From contig NZ_JBBPCC010000015.1 in the NCBI RefSeq assembly GCF_038070315.1, forward strand, positions 124,001-188,000: a DNA stretch of 64,000 nucleotides. Reading direction: 5' to 3'. The stretch comes from Paenibacillus_G filicis (GTDB lineage: Bacteria; Bacillota; Bacilli; Paenibacillales; NBRC-103111). The translations under genes and the position numbers were made by a program. This document shows, piece after piece, positions 44,027-51,928 of this stretch. The notes under the pieces are model-generated. The model did not search any database. It was not told the origin of the DNA and was given only the letters and a program-made list of their open reading frames with translations. How positions within the stretch are numbered: the stretch's first letter is position 1; each line of letters starts with the position of its first letter.

Positions 44027-45403
44027 ATGAAGTTGAAAAAAGTTTGGCGGATTCTCGTGTATGTGTTCGTTTTCGTCGTGGCTGTGGGAGGAACAGGAGC
44101 GGTCGGGTTCGCTTCGACGATGCAGGAGGCGATGTCCATGTACGATCGGCCCCTTCCGGCTTCGTTATCCAATCTGCAACCACCGCCCTATGATTCCAAA
44201 AAAACGACCGTAGCCGTTATACTGGCCAACGAAGTTACAGAAGTATTCGATTTCCTGGTTCCCTATGAAATGTTCTCGATGACCGAGGCGTATAATGTGT
44301 TTGCCGCGGCCCCCGACAACAAGGTGAAGTCGCTGACCGGCGGACTTGACGTCGTTCCGCATTACACGTTCGATGAGCTGGACCATATGACGGGCAAGGG
44401 ACCGGATATCATCGTCATTCCTTTCATGCCGATCTTGGACGAAGCGAAGTACAAGCCAGTCCGCGACTGGATCAGGAAGCATTCCGGCCCGAATACGATC
44501 CTCCTCTCGATCTGCAACGGAGCGGAGAACTTGGCCGATACCGGCCTGCTGGACGGGAAATCCGCTGCCACGCACTGGGGAGATATCGACAGGCTGGAGA
44601 AAACCTACACGAAGGTTCAATGGAAAAGGGATCAGCGCTACGTGCCTGATGGCAATCTGGTCTCCTCTGCTGGCTTGACATCCGGCATCGATGCGACGCT
44701 TTACGTGATTGCCCGGCAAATCGGGGAGCCTGCGGCGGCTAAAGTCGCCAAGGCCATGAATTACCCTTCCTATGATTTTGTGGAGCATCCGCAGATGGAG
44801 CCGTTCCCGGTAGGGCTCAGCGATATCGTCTATATCTTGAACAATGCGTTCCAATGGAACAAGAAAAAGAACGGCGTATTTCTGTACAACGGCGCGGATG
44901 AGCTGGCGTTATCCTCGGCATTTGACACGTACGGGGCTTCCGGTACCACGATAACGCCCACGATATCGAGTAGCCGCGAGCCGATAGTCAGCCGTCATGG
45001 CCTGAACCTGATCGCCCGCTATACGCTCGCCGATGCTCCGCAGCTCGACAACCTGATCTTTGTCGGATCTGATGTCAAGATGCGCGCTGCCGACGATATC
45101 CGCAAGTGGAACGACAAGGGCAGCCAGACTCCAACCCTGTTCCTGCATAGCGATGCGCCGGACCGGTTCGCGATGGAGCCTGCCTTTGAACAACTGGCCA
45201 AGCAGGAGGATGTGCGTTCGGCAGCCTTTGCAGCCAAGCGGCTGGAGTATCGTGCGACAGACCGGCTTAAGTTGGAAGGAGCGCCGTTCTCTTATGAAGC
45301 GTTTGGGATCCCGATAGCCGTCGGCATTCTGGCTTTGCTCGTCGGTTTCATCCTGGACAGACGCTTCATGGCGAAGATGCGCCGTTCTGCCAAAGCTTCC
45401 TGA
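44027..45403 (+). CDS. Membrane-anchored DJ-1/PfpI (class I glutamine amidotransferase-like) protein
   Basis: The 458-residue protein has an N-terminal membrane anchor (about 8-30) and a DJ-1/PfpI domain at about 55-235: TVAVILANEVTEVFDFLVPYEMF, then the nucleophile elbow with Cys in LLSICNGAENLADTGLLDGKSAATHWGD (about 165), the order found in AraC-linked amidotransferase-like domains. About 180 residues of unknown fold follow, and then a C-terminal membrane helix (about 425-445) with a basic tail. There is no HTH domain. GGGAGAG lies 6 bases upstream. No operon partner. The role is unknown; deglycase, chaperone or sensing functions are possible. Confidence 0.82.
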   Translation: MKLKKVWRILVYVFVFVVAVGGTGAVGFASTMQEAMSMYDRPLPASLSNLQPPPYDSKKTTVAVILANEVTEVFDFLVPYEMFSMTEAYNVFAAAPDNKVKSLTGGLDVVPHYTFDELDHMTGKGPDIIVIPFMPILDEAKYKPVRDWIRKHSGPNTILLSICNGAENLADTGLLDGKSAATHWGDIDRLEKTYTKVQWKRDQRYVPDGNLVSSAGLTSGIDATLYVIARQIGEPAAAKVAKAMNYPSYDFVEHPQMEPFPVGLSDIVYILNNAFQWNKKKNGVFLYNGADELALSSAFDTYGASGTTITPTISSSREPIVSRHGLNLIARYTLADAPQLDNLIFVGSDVKMRAADDIRKWNDKGSQTPTLFLHSDAPDRFAMEPAFEQLAKQEDVRSAAFAAKRLEYRATDRLKLEGAPFSYEAFGIPIAVGILALLVGFILDRRFMAKMRRSAKAS

Positions 45404-45458
45404 ACCTGAGGGAGGCAGGCTTAAAGTTTGGACCCCCTCCATTCGGGCCCGAATAAAC

Positions 45459-45497
45459 ATGGCGATGCCCGGGATTAACATCCTTGAGCACCGCCAT
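45459..45497. terminator. Hairpin between convergent genes
   Basis: The arms ATGGCGATGC and GCACCGCCAT (one mismatch) have T-rich flanks on both sides and lie between the convergent PfpI and cupredoxin genes. Probably a bidirectional terminator. Confidence 0.5.
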
Positions 45498-45524
45498 TTC
45501 TTTAATTTTGATAAAATTCTCAAG

Positions 45525-46385
45525 CTATGCCTTCACCGTGATCTTACCGCCATACATATACATGCGGCAATGGTAATCATAAACCCCCGGTTTCAAGTCT
45601 CCCAAGTCGACATAGTTATTTCCTTTTTTTAATTGCACATCCTTATTCAATTTTTCGAATTCAACCGTAGCCGTGCAATCTCGCGCTGAATTGGCAATAA
45701 AATTAATTTTGGTGGGCACTCCTGCCTTCACCTCAATATCCTTGGGGGCGTATCCGGTAGCACTTACCTGAATATTAACAATTTCATAGCCTGCGGTTTC
45801 CTCCGAAGCCGCCCCTTCCCCTGCTGACGTGCTTGGGGCTGCCCCGAACACCGAACTTGTCCCTTGATACTGAACAACTAACAATACGGCAACCAATACC
45901 ATGCCTAAGATCAGTGCAGAGAGACTGCCTACAAATCGTTTGCCGACCGCCTGACGAGCTTCTTTGGTTTTACCGGATTCTTGTTCGATCAATTGAATGA
46001 GCACGCTCATGATAAAAATGAAGATGACATCTACAAATATGACCATGACATCTGACACAACGAGCATGACGCCAAGCATAGCGCCCATCATGCCGCCCAT
46101 GACTCCCGCCATCATGCCATCCAAGGCAGCCATGAGACTGACTGGTTTTCCGGTTAAGTAACCGACTCCCATCCCGAATAAAATCGAGAGGATCGTGGAG
46201 AGCGTTAAGTCATGATTCAGGGCAACGCCCAACAGAACACCAAGTGCAAGACTGGACATCATGCCGACAGTCATGGCAATCATCATACCGGCCATACAGC
46301 TCAATTTTTCTTTTTGCTTGTAGGTGTAGAACACGCTATATCCAGTTAACAGCATGACTAACCCCATACTTATGATCGACAACAT
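45525..46385 (-). CDS. Membrane protein with C-terminal cupredoxin domain
   Basis: The 286-residue protein has about five Met/Gly-rich hydrophobic segments (residues about 5-170; MMAGVMGGMMGAMLGVML is striking) followed by an extracytoplasmic cupredoxin domain (about 190-285). The likely copper ligands are Cys in SARDCTATVEF and His, Cys, Met in YDYHCRMYMYGGK. I chose the ATG at 46385, where GGAGGGAG sits 7 bases upstream, over an ATG seven codons earlier that has no site. It follows a 47-residue membrane peptide and faces a divergent two-component system; repeated motifs between them suggest joint control. A role in copper handling or envelope redox is inferred. Confidence 0.82.
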   Translation of the reverse strand: MLSIISMGLVMLLTGYSVFYTYKQKEKLSCMAGMMIAMTVGMMSSLALGVLLGVALNHDLTLSTILSILFGMGVGYLTGKPVSLMAALDGMMAGVMGGMMGAMLGVMLVVSDVMVIFVDVIFIFIMSVLIQLIEQESGKTKEARQAVGKRFVGSLSALILGMVLVAVLLVVQYQGTSSVFGAAPSTSAGEGAASEETAGYEIVNIQVSATGYAPKDIEVKAGVPTKINFIANSARDCTATVEFEKLNKDVQLKKGNNYVDLGDLKPGVYDYHCRMYMYGGKITVKA

Positions 46386-46412
46386 CCAAATACTCCCTCC
46401 GGCCATTTCTGG

Positions 46413-46556
46413 TTAAGATTGCATGTTCTGCTGGGAAGCCTCCAATTGCGATGGATCTGCCTTCTTATTCTTGCTTCCGCCGAACATCCCCCTCATGCAC
46501 AGAAGCATCATGATAGGACAAGCCAACAGTGCCAAAATCGATAATAGTTGCTGCAT
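46413..46556 (-). CDS. 47-residue membrane peptide (cupredoxin operon)
   Basis: It begins MQQLLSILALLACPIMMLLC, a single Met/Cys-rich hydrophobic helix, then a basic KNKK and an acidic/polar tail. The ATG at 46556 has AAGGAGG 9 bases upstream, which is excellent, and the stop is 28 bases before the cupredoxin gene start. Cys and Met in the helix could bind metal. Homology to a named family is uncertain. Confidence 0.7.
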   Translation of the reverse strand: MQQLLSILALLACPIMMLLCMRGMFGGSKNKKADPSQLEASQQNMQS

Positions 46557-46592
46557 TTGCGATTCCTCCTTGATCCGTGTAAGAACATGCTC

Positions 46593-46621
46593 AGTATAGT
46601 CCCAAGATGTGTTGAAAGTTT
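46593..46621 (-). promoter_or_regulatory. Activator-dependent promoter of the cupredoxin operon
   Basis: On the minus strand the -10 is TATACT (46593-46598); 17 bases away the -35 region is a poor AAACTT. An inverted copy of the regulator motif (TTTCAACACATCTTGG on the minus strand, 46602-46617) lies in between, so activation by the divergent response regulator is likely. Confidence 0.45.
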
Positions 46622-46674
46622 GATGAAAGCATGGAGAATCATTGTGTTTAATCAGGCAAGGTCCGTATGTTTCC

Positions 46675-46761
46675 TTCAACAAATGTGGCAATCTATAGAG
46701 GGAGGCCAGGATCGATGTTTTGATTCAAATTTCCGCTTCTTCACAGTTTCAACAAATGTGG
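46675..46761 (+). repeat. Direct repeats TTCAACAAATGTGG, likely regulator binding sites
   Basis: TTCAACAAATGTGG occurs identically at 46675-46688 and 46748-46761. A third, imperfect and inverted copy is at 46602-46617. All lie in the 250-base interval between the divergent cupredoxin operon and the OmpR-type regulator gene. Confidence 0.75.
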
Positions 46762-46804
46762 ATGATAAACTAGATAGTAAATAGCGATAGAAAAGGTGTA
46801 CCCT

Positions 46805-47515
46805 ATGCAGAAAATTCATGTATTGGTTGTCGATGACGAATGGAATATGCGGAACCTGCTGCGTATTTACTTGTCCAAGAGCGGCTTTCAGGTCACGGAA
46901 GCGAGCGGCGGAAGCGAAGCTCTAAGTGTGATCAAACAATCCTCCTTCGATCTGATTATTTTAGATGTCATGATGCCCGATATGGACGGGTGGGATGTCT
47001 GCAAAAAAATACGCAAAGTCAATCAGTCGCCCATTCTGATGCTGACCGCCCGAACCGAAACCCAAGATAAAGTTCATGGATTTAACGTTGGAGCGGATGA
47101 TTACGTGGTGAAGCCCTTTGAACCCGAAGAGTTGATTGCCCGGGTTTTTGCTTTGATCCGAAGAGCCGGGATGGCAGAGACTCAACCCTCTCCTATCGAG
47201 ACCATTTCATATAGGGGCATTCTCATCGATTCCAAATCAAGGCAAGTTTTCGTAAACGAGCAGCCGGTTGAATACACGCCCAAAGAGTTTGAATTGCTTC
47301 GCTATATGGCCGAGCATCCTAATCGGGCTTTTTCAAGGGAAGTCTTGCTGGAACAGGTTTGGGGGGATGATTACTTTGGGGATATTCGAACCGTAGATAC
47401 CCATGTTAAGAATATCCGAGAAAAGCTGAGGCAAGCCGGCCTGAACGATACGCCTGTTCAAACGGTTTGGGGGGTGGGATATAGATTCCACGCCATTGAG
47501 GATCGTGATTCATGA
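46805..47515 (+). CDS. OmpR-family response regulator
   Basis: The 236-residue protein has a receiver domain (HVLVVDDEWNMRNLL, phospho-Asp in LIILDVMMPDMDGW at about 54, Lys in VVKPFEPEEL at about 103) and a winged-helix effector (about 135-232: YTPKEFELLRYMAEHPNRAFSREVLLEQVWG and DTHVKNIREKL). The ATG at 46805 has AAAGGTG about 8 bases upstream. It overlaps the kinase gene by 4 bases. Direct repeats upstream and beside the divergent cupredoxin genes are its probable binding sites. Confidence 0.93.
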   Translation: MQKIHVLVVDDEWNMRNLLRIYLSKSGFQVTEASGGSEALSVIKQSSFDLIILDVMMPDMDGWDVCKKIRKVNQSPILMLTARTETQDKVHGFNVGADDYVVKPFEPEELIARVFALIRRAGMAETQPSPIETISYRGILIDSKSRQVFVNEQPVEYTPKEFELLRYMAEHPNRAFSREVLLEQVWGDDYFGDIRTVDTHVKNIREKLRQAGLNDTPVQTVWGVGYRFHAIEDRDS

Positions 47516-48924
47516 AATTTAACCGAATTGTCGCCAAATTAGGCGGAGCCATTATAATTCTTTTCCTTGTCGTCCTTCTGCCTCTTGGTTATGTTACTAA
47601 TCAAATTGTCTCCGGATTTTATTATAAAAAGATACAGGATGAGATCAGCGAATCTTCCGCTCGGTATGCCGAGTCGATATCGACAATCCAAGATCCGATT
47701 GCAGCTGTCCGAAAGTTTGAAGAAATCTCGCAATTCACGAACGTTCGCATGGTTATGGCTGATGACCGGGGTCATATTATTGCAAATTCCGGAGTACCTT
47801 GGGCGGCTCAAGAAACGGTTATTGCTCAGGAGGACATGAACGCGTTCACTGAAGCGAAGACGCTGCTCCGCGAGATGAATTCTCCATCTAACGGGGATCG
47901 TTTTTTAGTTGCGGCCGCTCCCATCATGAACGGTACGCATTTTCGCGGAGCCGTGTATGTCTTAGCCTCTACTCAGGATGTCCGCCAGTCCCTTCGGAAT
48001 GTTCAGGAGCTATTAATCCTATCTGGCATCGGAGCGTTTTTTTTGGCTCTCGGATTCACTTTTATTCTTTCAAGAAAGCTCTCCCACCCATTAATCGAAA
48101 TGGAACGGGCAACCCGACAAATGGCTACAGGCAACTTAAACATTCGGGTCCAAGTTCCGGCAAGAGACGAGATGGGTTCATTAGCTACAGCTATCAACGA
48201 ATTGGCCGTGGACCTGGGACGCTACCGCGACTCGAGAAGTGAATTCTTTGCCAGCATCTCTCATGAGCTTCGTACGCCGATGGCTTATTTGGAAGGATAT
48301 ACGCATGTGCTCAAAGAAGGGCTTTACGAGTCGGAACAAGAAAAGGAGCGCTATCTGGACATTATTCATAAAGAAGCCGTTCGATTGACCAGGCTGATTG
48401 AGGACTTATTTGCCTTGTCCAAAATGGAGGAAGGCAAAATAAGCCTCGATCTGGAATGGATAGATCTTGCCGAAGTCATCGAACATTCGCTGAAGAAAGT
48501 TGAACTTAACCTAAAAAGCAAAGGACTGAACTTAAGCGTTGGAATTCCCGCATCGGTTCCGCTCGTCTATGCGGATGGGTTGCGCATGGAACAGATCTAC
48601 ATGAATTTGCTGGATAACGCGATTCGCTATACCGAAGCCGGGAACATTGATGTACAGGTGAGCACGGCAGAGCCTGACCGGGTAATAACCGTCATCGAGG
48701 ACTCCGGAATCGGTATTCCGGCGGAGGAGTTGCCCTATATCTTTGAACGCTTTTACCGCGTGGAAAAATCTCGCTCCAGGGAACGCGGGGGAACCGGACT
48801 TGGACTGGCCATTGTGAAGAAACTGGTCAATATTCAGGGGGGATCGATTCAGGTTTCCAGCAGCTTGGGTCAGGGGACAAGGTTTGAGATTGTTTGGTTT
48901 ACGGGAGGGAGTAAATACCCATGA
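47512..48924 (+). CDS. Sensor histidine kinase (HAMP, HisKA, HATPase)
   Basis: The 470-residue protein has membrane helices near 10-32 and 165-185 bounding a sensor of about 130 residues, a HAMP domain (MERATRQMATGNLNIRVQVPARDEM), the phospho-acceptor box FFASISHELRTPMAYLEGYTHVLKEG (His at about 250), and an ATP-binding domain with N (QIYMNLLDNAIRYTE), G1 (EDSGIGIP) and G2 (GGTGLGLAIVKKL) motifs. It overlaps the regulator gene before it (ATGA) and the small membrane gene behind it (ATGA). Confidence 0.94.
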   Translation: MKFNRIVAKLGGAIIILFLVVLLPLGYVTNQIVSGFYYKKIQDEISESSARYAESISTIQDPIAAVRKFEEISQFTNVRMVMADDRGHIIANSGVPWAAQETVIAQEDMNAFTEAKTLLREMNSPSNGDRFLVAAAPIMNGTHFRGAVYVLASTQDVRQSLRNVQELLILSGIGAFFLALGFTFILSRKLSHPLIEMERATRQMATGNLNIRVQVPARDEMGSLATAINELAVDLGRYRDSRSEFFASISHELRTPMAYLEGYTHVLKEGLYESEQEKERYLDIIHKEAVRLTRLIEDLFALSKMEEGKISLDLEWIDLAEVIEHSLKKVELNLKSKGLNLSVGIPASVPLVYADGLRMEQIYMNLLDNAIRYTEAGNIDVQVSTAEPDRVITVIEDSGIGIPAEELPYIFERFYRVEKSRSRERGGTGLGLAIVKKLVNIQGGSIQVSSSLGQGTRFEIVWFTGGSKYP

Positions 48925-49124
48925 AATGGATGGATTGGTTAGTCGCTTTTGTTTTGGTCGCCATCGGAATATGCTGTTTGACCATGTCGGCAACGTCTAT
49001 GCTTCATCCGGGCTCCTTCCAAAGTTATATGGCGGCCTTCCTTCAAATCTGTATGTGGATTGGAATTCCGGCATTGATCGGAGGAACTTTATACTTGATA
49101 TTGAAAAGCAGAAAAGGATCGTAA
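48921..49124 (+). CDS. 67-residue membrane protein coupled to the kinase
   Basis: It has two hydrophobic helices (about 7-28 and 36-60: WLVAFVLVAIGICCLTMSAT and FLQICMWIGIPALIGGTLYL) and a basic tail. The start overlaps the kinase stop by 4 bases, so it is translationally coupled, and a terminator follows. It is not a family I recognise; a kinase accessory or signal modulator is a reasonable guess. Confidence 0.75.
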   Translation: MKWMDWLVAFVLVAIGICCLTMSATSMLHPGSFQSYMAAFLQICMWIGIPALIGGTLYLILKSRKGS

Positions 49125-49179
49125 TCCTCGCCGAACTCCATACAAATCAATCTATCCACCCATACTATGGTAATGAAAA

Positions 49180-49214
49180 AAACGAGCCTTAGAAGTTAAT
49201 CTAAGCGCTCGTTT
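49180..49214 (+). terminator. Terminator of the cupredoxin-linked two-component operon
   Basis: Arms AAACGAGC-CTTAGA and TCTAAG-GCTCGTTT with a short loop are followed by a T-rich stretch, 56 bases after the small membrane gene. Confidence 0.88.
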
Positions 49215-49227
49215 TACTTTGTCTATT

Positions 49228-49360
49228 GGGCATTACGACTCCTATCTAGCCGCAGATAGGCGGTCCGCCCTCTTCGCGGCCAGCATCCATCAAACCTTCT
49301 CACGCTGGTATTGCAGCGGGCTCATCTCATCCGCTGCACGCAGTCAATACTTCCGTGAAT
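49228..49360 (-). pseudogene. Remnant of an AraC-family regulator (cupin-type)
   Basis: The minus strand reads RAADEMSPLQYQREKV, then a stop, then MLAAKRADRLSAAR and more stops. MSPLQYQ followed by LQEARRLML-type sequence is the diagnostic core of the AraC_N/cupin subgroup HTH. A weaker match precedes it (SHSRKY, stop, LRAAD), recalling HRHFRAVT. At least three stop codons interrupt it and there is no start. The remaining part of 49361-49450 has no clear feature. Confidence 0.55.
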
Positions 49361-49450
49361 GGCTGGAAATCTACTGACTCGTCCGCTTCGCGCATGACCC
49401 ACATGACCCAACTCGTATAGCCGATTTCGCGTAGAACTTCCAGAATGAAC

Positions 49451-51058
49451 TTATTTCAGCTCTATCCACTCTAATGCAGCCTGACCTGTCTGCACCCGTA
49501 CCTTCAACGTATGTCTTCCTGCGGCAACTGTACCTGCCAGCCGGCTCCCGCTCAAGCGCCAATCCTCTCCGTACAGGTATAAGACAACAAGCTCACGGTC
49601 GTCCAAGAACAAGTCTAAAGCAGTGCCTGCTGCCTCCGGCTGCACCTTGAGCGCAACCTCCAGAACGTCCGTGCTGGCCGGAAGGTTGATCTCATAGGCC
49701 AACCAGTCACCGGCTTTCAGATGAACGCATAGCTTCTCATCCTCCGTCCAAGCCTCTCCGCCGCCATGCTGGAAATTCGGCAGCGTTCGCTCGCTATGCA
49801 CAAACCGGATATCCGTCCCGTCGTCTTGGCGGAAGCCCAACTGATGGGTAACAGGCTCGCCGACATGGTAGCCGAGCCCTTCGCCCTGATAGCCGTAGAA
49901 AATCGCCGGAAGCCTAACCGGCGCCCTGCGCAGCAATGCGTTCACTACTTCGGGATAGTAGTCGCATCGATCAAGCGGCAGATGGTCCAGATATTCCTGG
50001 AGAATGCGCTCTGCCTCCTCCGCACTCGGACGGGCACCGCCATTCAAGTAAGCCACCAGCTGTTCCCAGCCCTGCGGCTTGCGGATCGAGTACGGGGAAT
50101 TGTCGGTGTCCATCTTCTTCCACGTCCAGAAATTCCACGAGATGTCATGATCCTCGAAAAGCTGGAACGCCCCAACATACCAGTTGATATTGTTTTCCCC
50201 GCCTTCCCCCATGAACAGCGGAGCATTCAATTCCTCACGCTTGTCCAGATAGGTCTGGATGCTTGCCGTGTCCGGATTGTTCCAATACTTATGGAATTGT
50301 AGCAGCAGGTTATCATCCGGCTTGTCGGTAAAGATACTCCAGTCTGTGGCCCAATGAGCACCCTCCAGGATGATCATATGGCGGTCGTCGACCTCACGGA
50401 TCGCTTGGATCATGTCCCGGTATAACGGCATGATCTTGTCATTATGCTCGGCAAACCAATTGGGCAGCGGCTCATTGAGAAGGTCGTAGCCCGCTACGAT
50501 CCACTCGTCCTTGTAGCGTTCGGCGAGCATTCTCCACATGGCGATCGCCTCAGCCCGATGGGCATCATTCAGGAACAGCTCTGGCAGATTGTTCTCCGAG
50601 TCGTCGATATTCGTACCGGTCTGCCCGCCCGGCGCACCATGCAGATCGAGGATCGCGTACAAGCGATACTGCCTGCACCAGGCGATCATCCGGTCGAGGA
50701 GCGCCAGATGACCTTCGTGATAGACACCCGGAGCCTCCGTCTGCAGAAAGCGCGCATTAATCGGAATACGCACGGAGTTGAAGCCTTCCTCGGCAATTCT
50801 CCGGATATCCGCCTCCGCCACATAACGGTCGTAGTACGTTTCCCAGAACTGGCGAGCCTTCTCCTCCCCGATCAAGTCACGGATCATCGCCTCCATCCTG
50901 CGAGGACGGTCTCCCTGCTCGGGGAACCTCCACATATACCCCTCCGGCAGCAGCCAGCTCCCGAAGCCTACGCCGCGAAGCAGCACGTCCTCCCCGGCTT
51001 CATTACGGAGCTTGCGTCCATCCGCTCTTAGAAAGCCTTGTACCTGTTCGTTCCCCAT
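49451..51058 (-). CDS. GH5 cellulase-family glycosidase with C-terminal beta-sandwich
   Basis: The 535-residue protein starts with a GH5 barrel (about 1-390): LLRGVGFGSWLLPEGY, FNSVRIPINARFLQ, LHGAPGGQTG. The acid/base Glu is in GYDLLNEPLPN at about 197 and the nucleophile in PLFMGEGGENN at about 283. From about 400 there is a beta-rich carbohydrate-binding-like domain (LAYEINLPASTDVLEVALKVQ and GRHTLKVRVQTGQAALEWIEL). No signal peptide, so the enzyme is intracellular. Last gene of unit 3, 22 bases behind the permease gene. Activity (glucosidase, exoglucanase or xylan-related) is not decidable from sequence alone. Confidence 0.88.
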   Translation of the reverse strand: MGNEQVQGFLRADGRKLRNEAGEDVLLRGVGFGSWLLPEGYMWRFPEQGDRPRRMEAMIRDLIGEEKARQFWETYYDRYVAEADIRRIAEEGFNSVRIPINARFLQTEAPGVYHEGHLALLDRMIAWCRQYRLYAILDLHGAPGGQTGTNIDDSENNLPELFLNDAHRAEAIAMWRMLAERYKDEWIVAGYDLLNEPLPNWFAEHNDKIMPLYRDMIQAIREVDDRHMIILEGAHWATDWSIFTDKPDDNLLLQFHKYWNNPDTASIQTYLDKREELNAPLFMGEGGENNINWYVGAFQLFEDHDISWNFWTWKKMDTDNSPYSIRKPQGWEQLVAYLNGGARPSAEEAERILQEYLDHLPLDRCDYYPEVVNALLRRAPVRLPAIFYGYQGEGLGYHVGEPVTHQLGFRQDDGTDIRFVHSERTLPNFQHGGGEAWTEDEKLCVHLKAGDWLAYEINLPASTDVLEVALKVQPEAAGTALDLFLDDRELVVLYLYGEDWRLSGSRLAGTVAAGRHTLKVRVQTGQAALEWIELK

Positions 51059-51079
51059 ATCGTTCTCTTCTCCTCCTGT

Positions 51080-51928
51080 CTATCCCTTAACGGCACCTTC
51101 CGCGATTCCGTTCAGGATATATGATTGAAGCACCGAATAAATCAGAATGACCGGCAGCAGTGTCAGCACCAGAGACGCCAAAATCGCGGACCAATCATGG
51201 TTGCCATACTGGCCGAACAGCATATTAATCGACAGCAGCAGCGTGTATTGATCCGAATCCGTCAGCATAAGCAGCGGAAGGAGGAAATCATTCCACATCC
51301 AGAGCAAATTCAGAATTGCAGCGGTCGCCGTAATCGGCAGCAGCAGCGGAAAAATCACCGTGAAGAATAACCGAAACTCCCCGCAGCCGTCCATCACAGC
51401 CGCCTCATCCAGCTCCCGCGGGATCGATTTCACAAATCCGTGATACAGAAAAATTGCCATGGAAACGCCCAGACCGATATAGATGAAGCCCAGACCGACC
51501 GTCGATCCCTGAACGGATAACTCCTTGGCGATCTTCACCAGCGTAATCATGATGGAGTGGAAGGGGATGAGCATAGACATCACAAACAAACCGAAGATAA
51601 ATCCGCTCAAGCGTCCAGCCGTACGCGAAAGCTTAAACCCTGCCATGGAGGCAAACACGATAATCCCCGCGAGCCCCACGACCGCGACCACGACCGTATT
51701 GCCCAAGCTGCGCAGGAACTCCGTTTTATGAAAAGCATCCGCATAATTGGCGAGCTGAAGCTTCGCAGGCAGGGAGAGAATGTTGTTCATCATCTCCCCC
51801 TCGGTCTTCAAGGAATTCAGAATGCCCATATAGACGGGAAACAAGGTGAAGCATGCAGCAACAAGCAGAACCAGGAAAATGATAGTGGAGCCCATCCGGT
51901 AGCGAAGAGCAGCCGTTCCCTTGCTCAT
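51080..51928 (-). CDS. MalG-type carbohydrate ABC permease (unit 3)
   Basis: The 282-residue protein has six membrane helices, the EAA motif LDEAAVMDGCGEFRLFFTVIFPLLLPITA (about 175-205), and the end YILNGIAEGAVKG as in other MalG-like permeases. It overlaps the preceding permease gene by 4 bases (ATGA). It belongs with the lipoprotein and the GH5 enzyme. Confidence 0.93.
   Translation of the reverse strand: MSKGTAALRYRMGSTIIFLVLLVAACFTLFPVYMGILNSLKTEGEMMNNILSLPAKLQLANYADAFHKTEFLRSLGNTVVVAVVGLAGIIVFASMAGFKLSRTAGRLSGFIFGLFVMSMLIPFHSIMITLVKIAKELSVQGSTVGLGFIYIGLGVSMAIFLYHGFVKSIPRELDEAAVMDGCGEFRLFFTVIFPLLLPITATAAILNLLWMWNDFLLPLLMLTDSDQYTLLLSINMLFGQYGNHDWSAILASLVLTLLPVILIYSVLQSYILNGIAEGAVKG

Noticed and set aside
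49241..49260. Palindrome CCTATCT-AGCCGC-AGATAGG as terminator
   Set aside because: No T run on either strand and it lies inside the AraC remnant; the true terminator is at 49180-49214.
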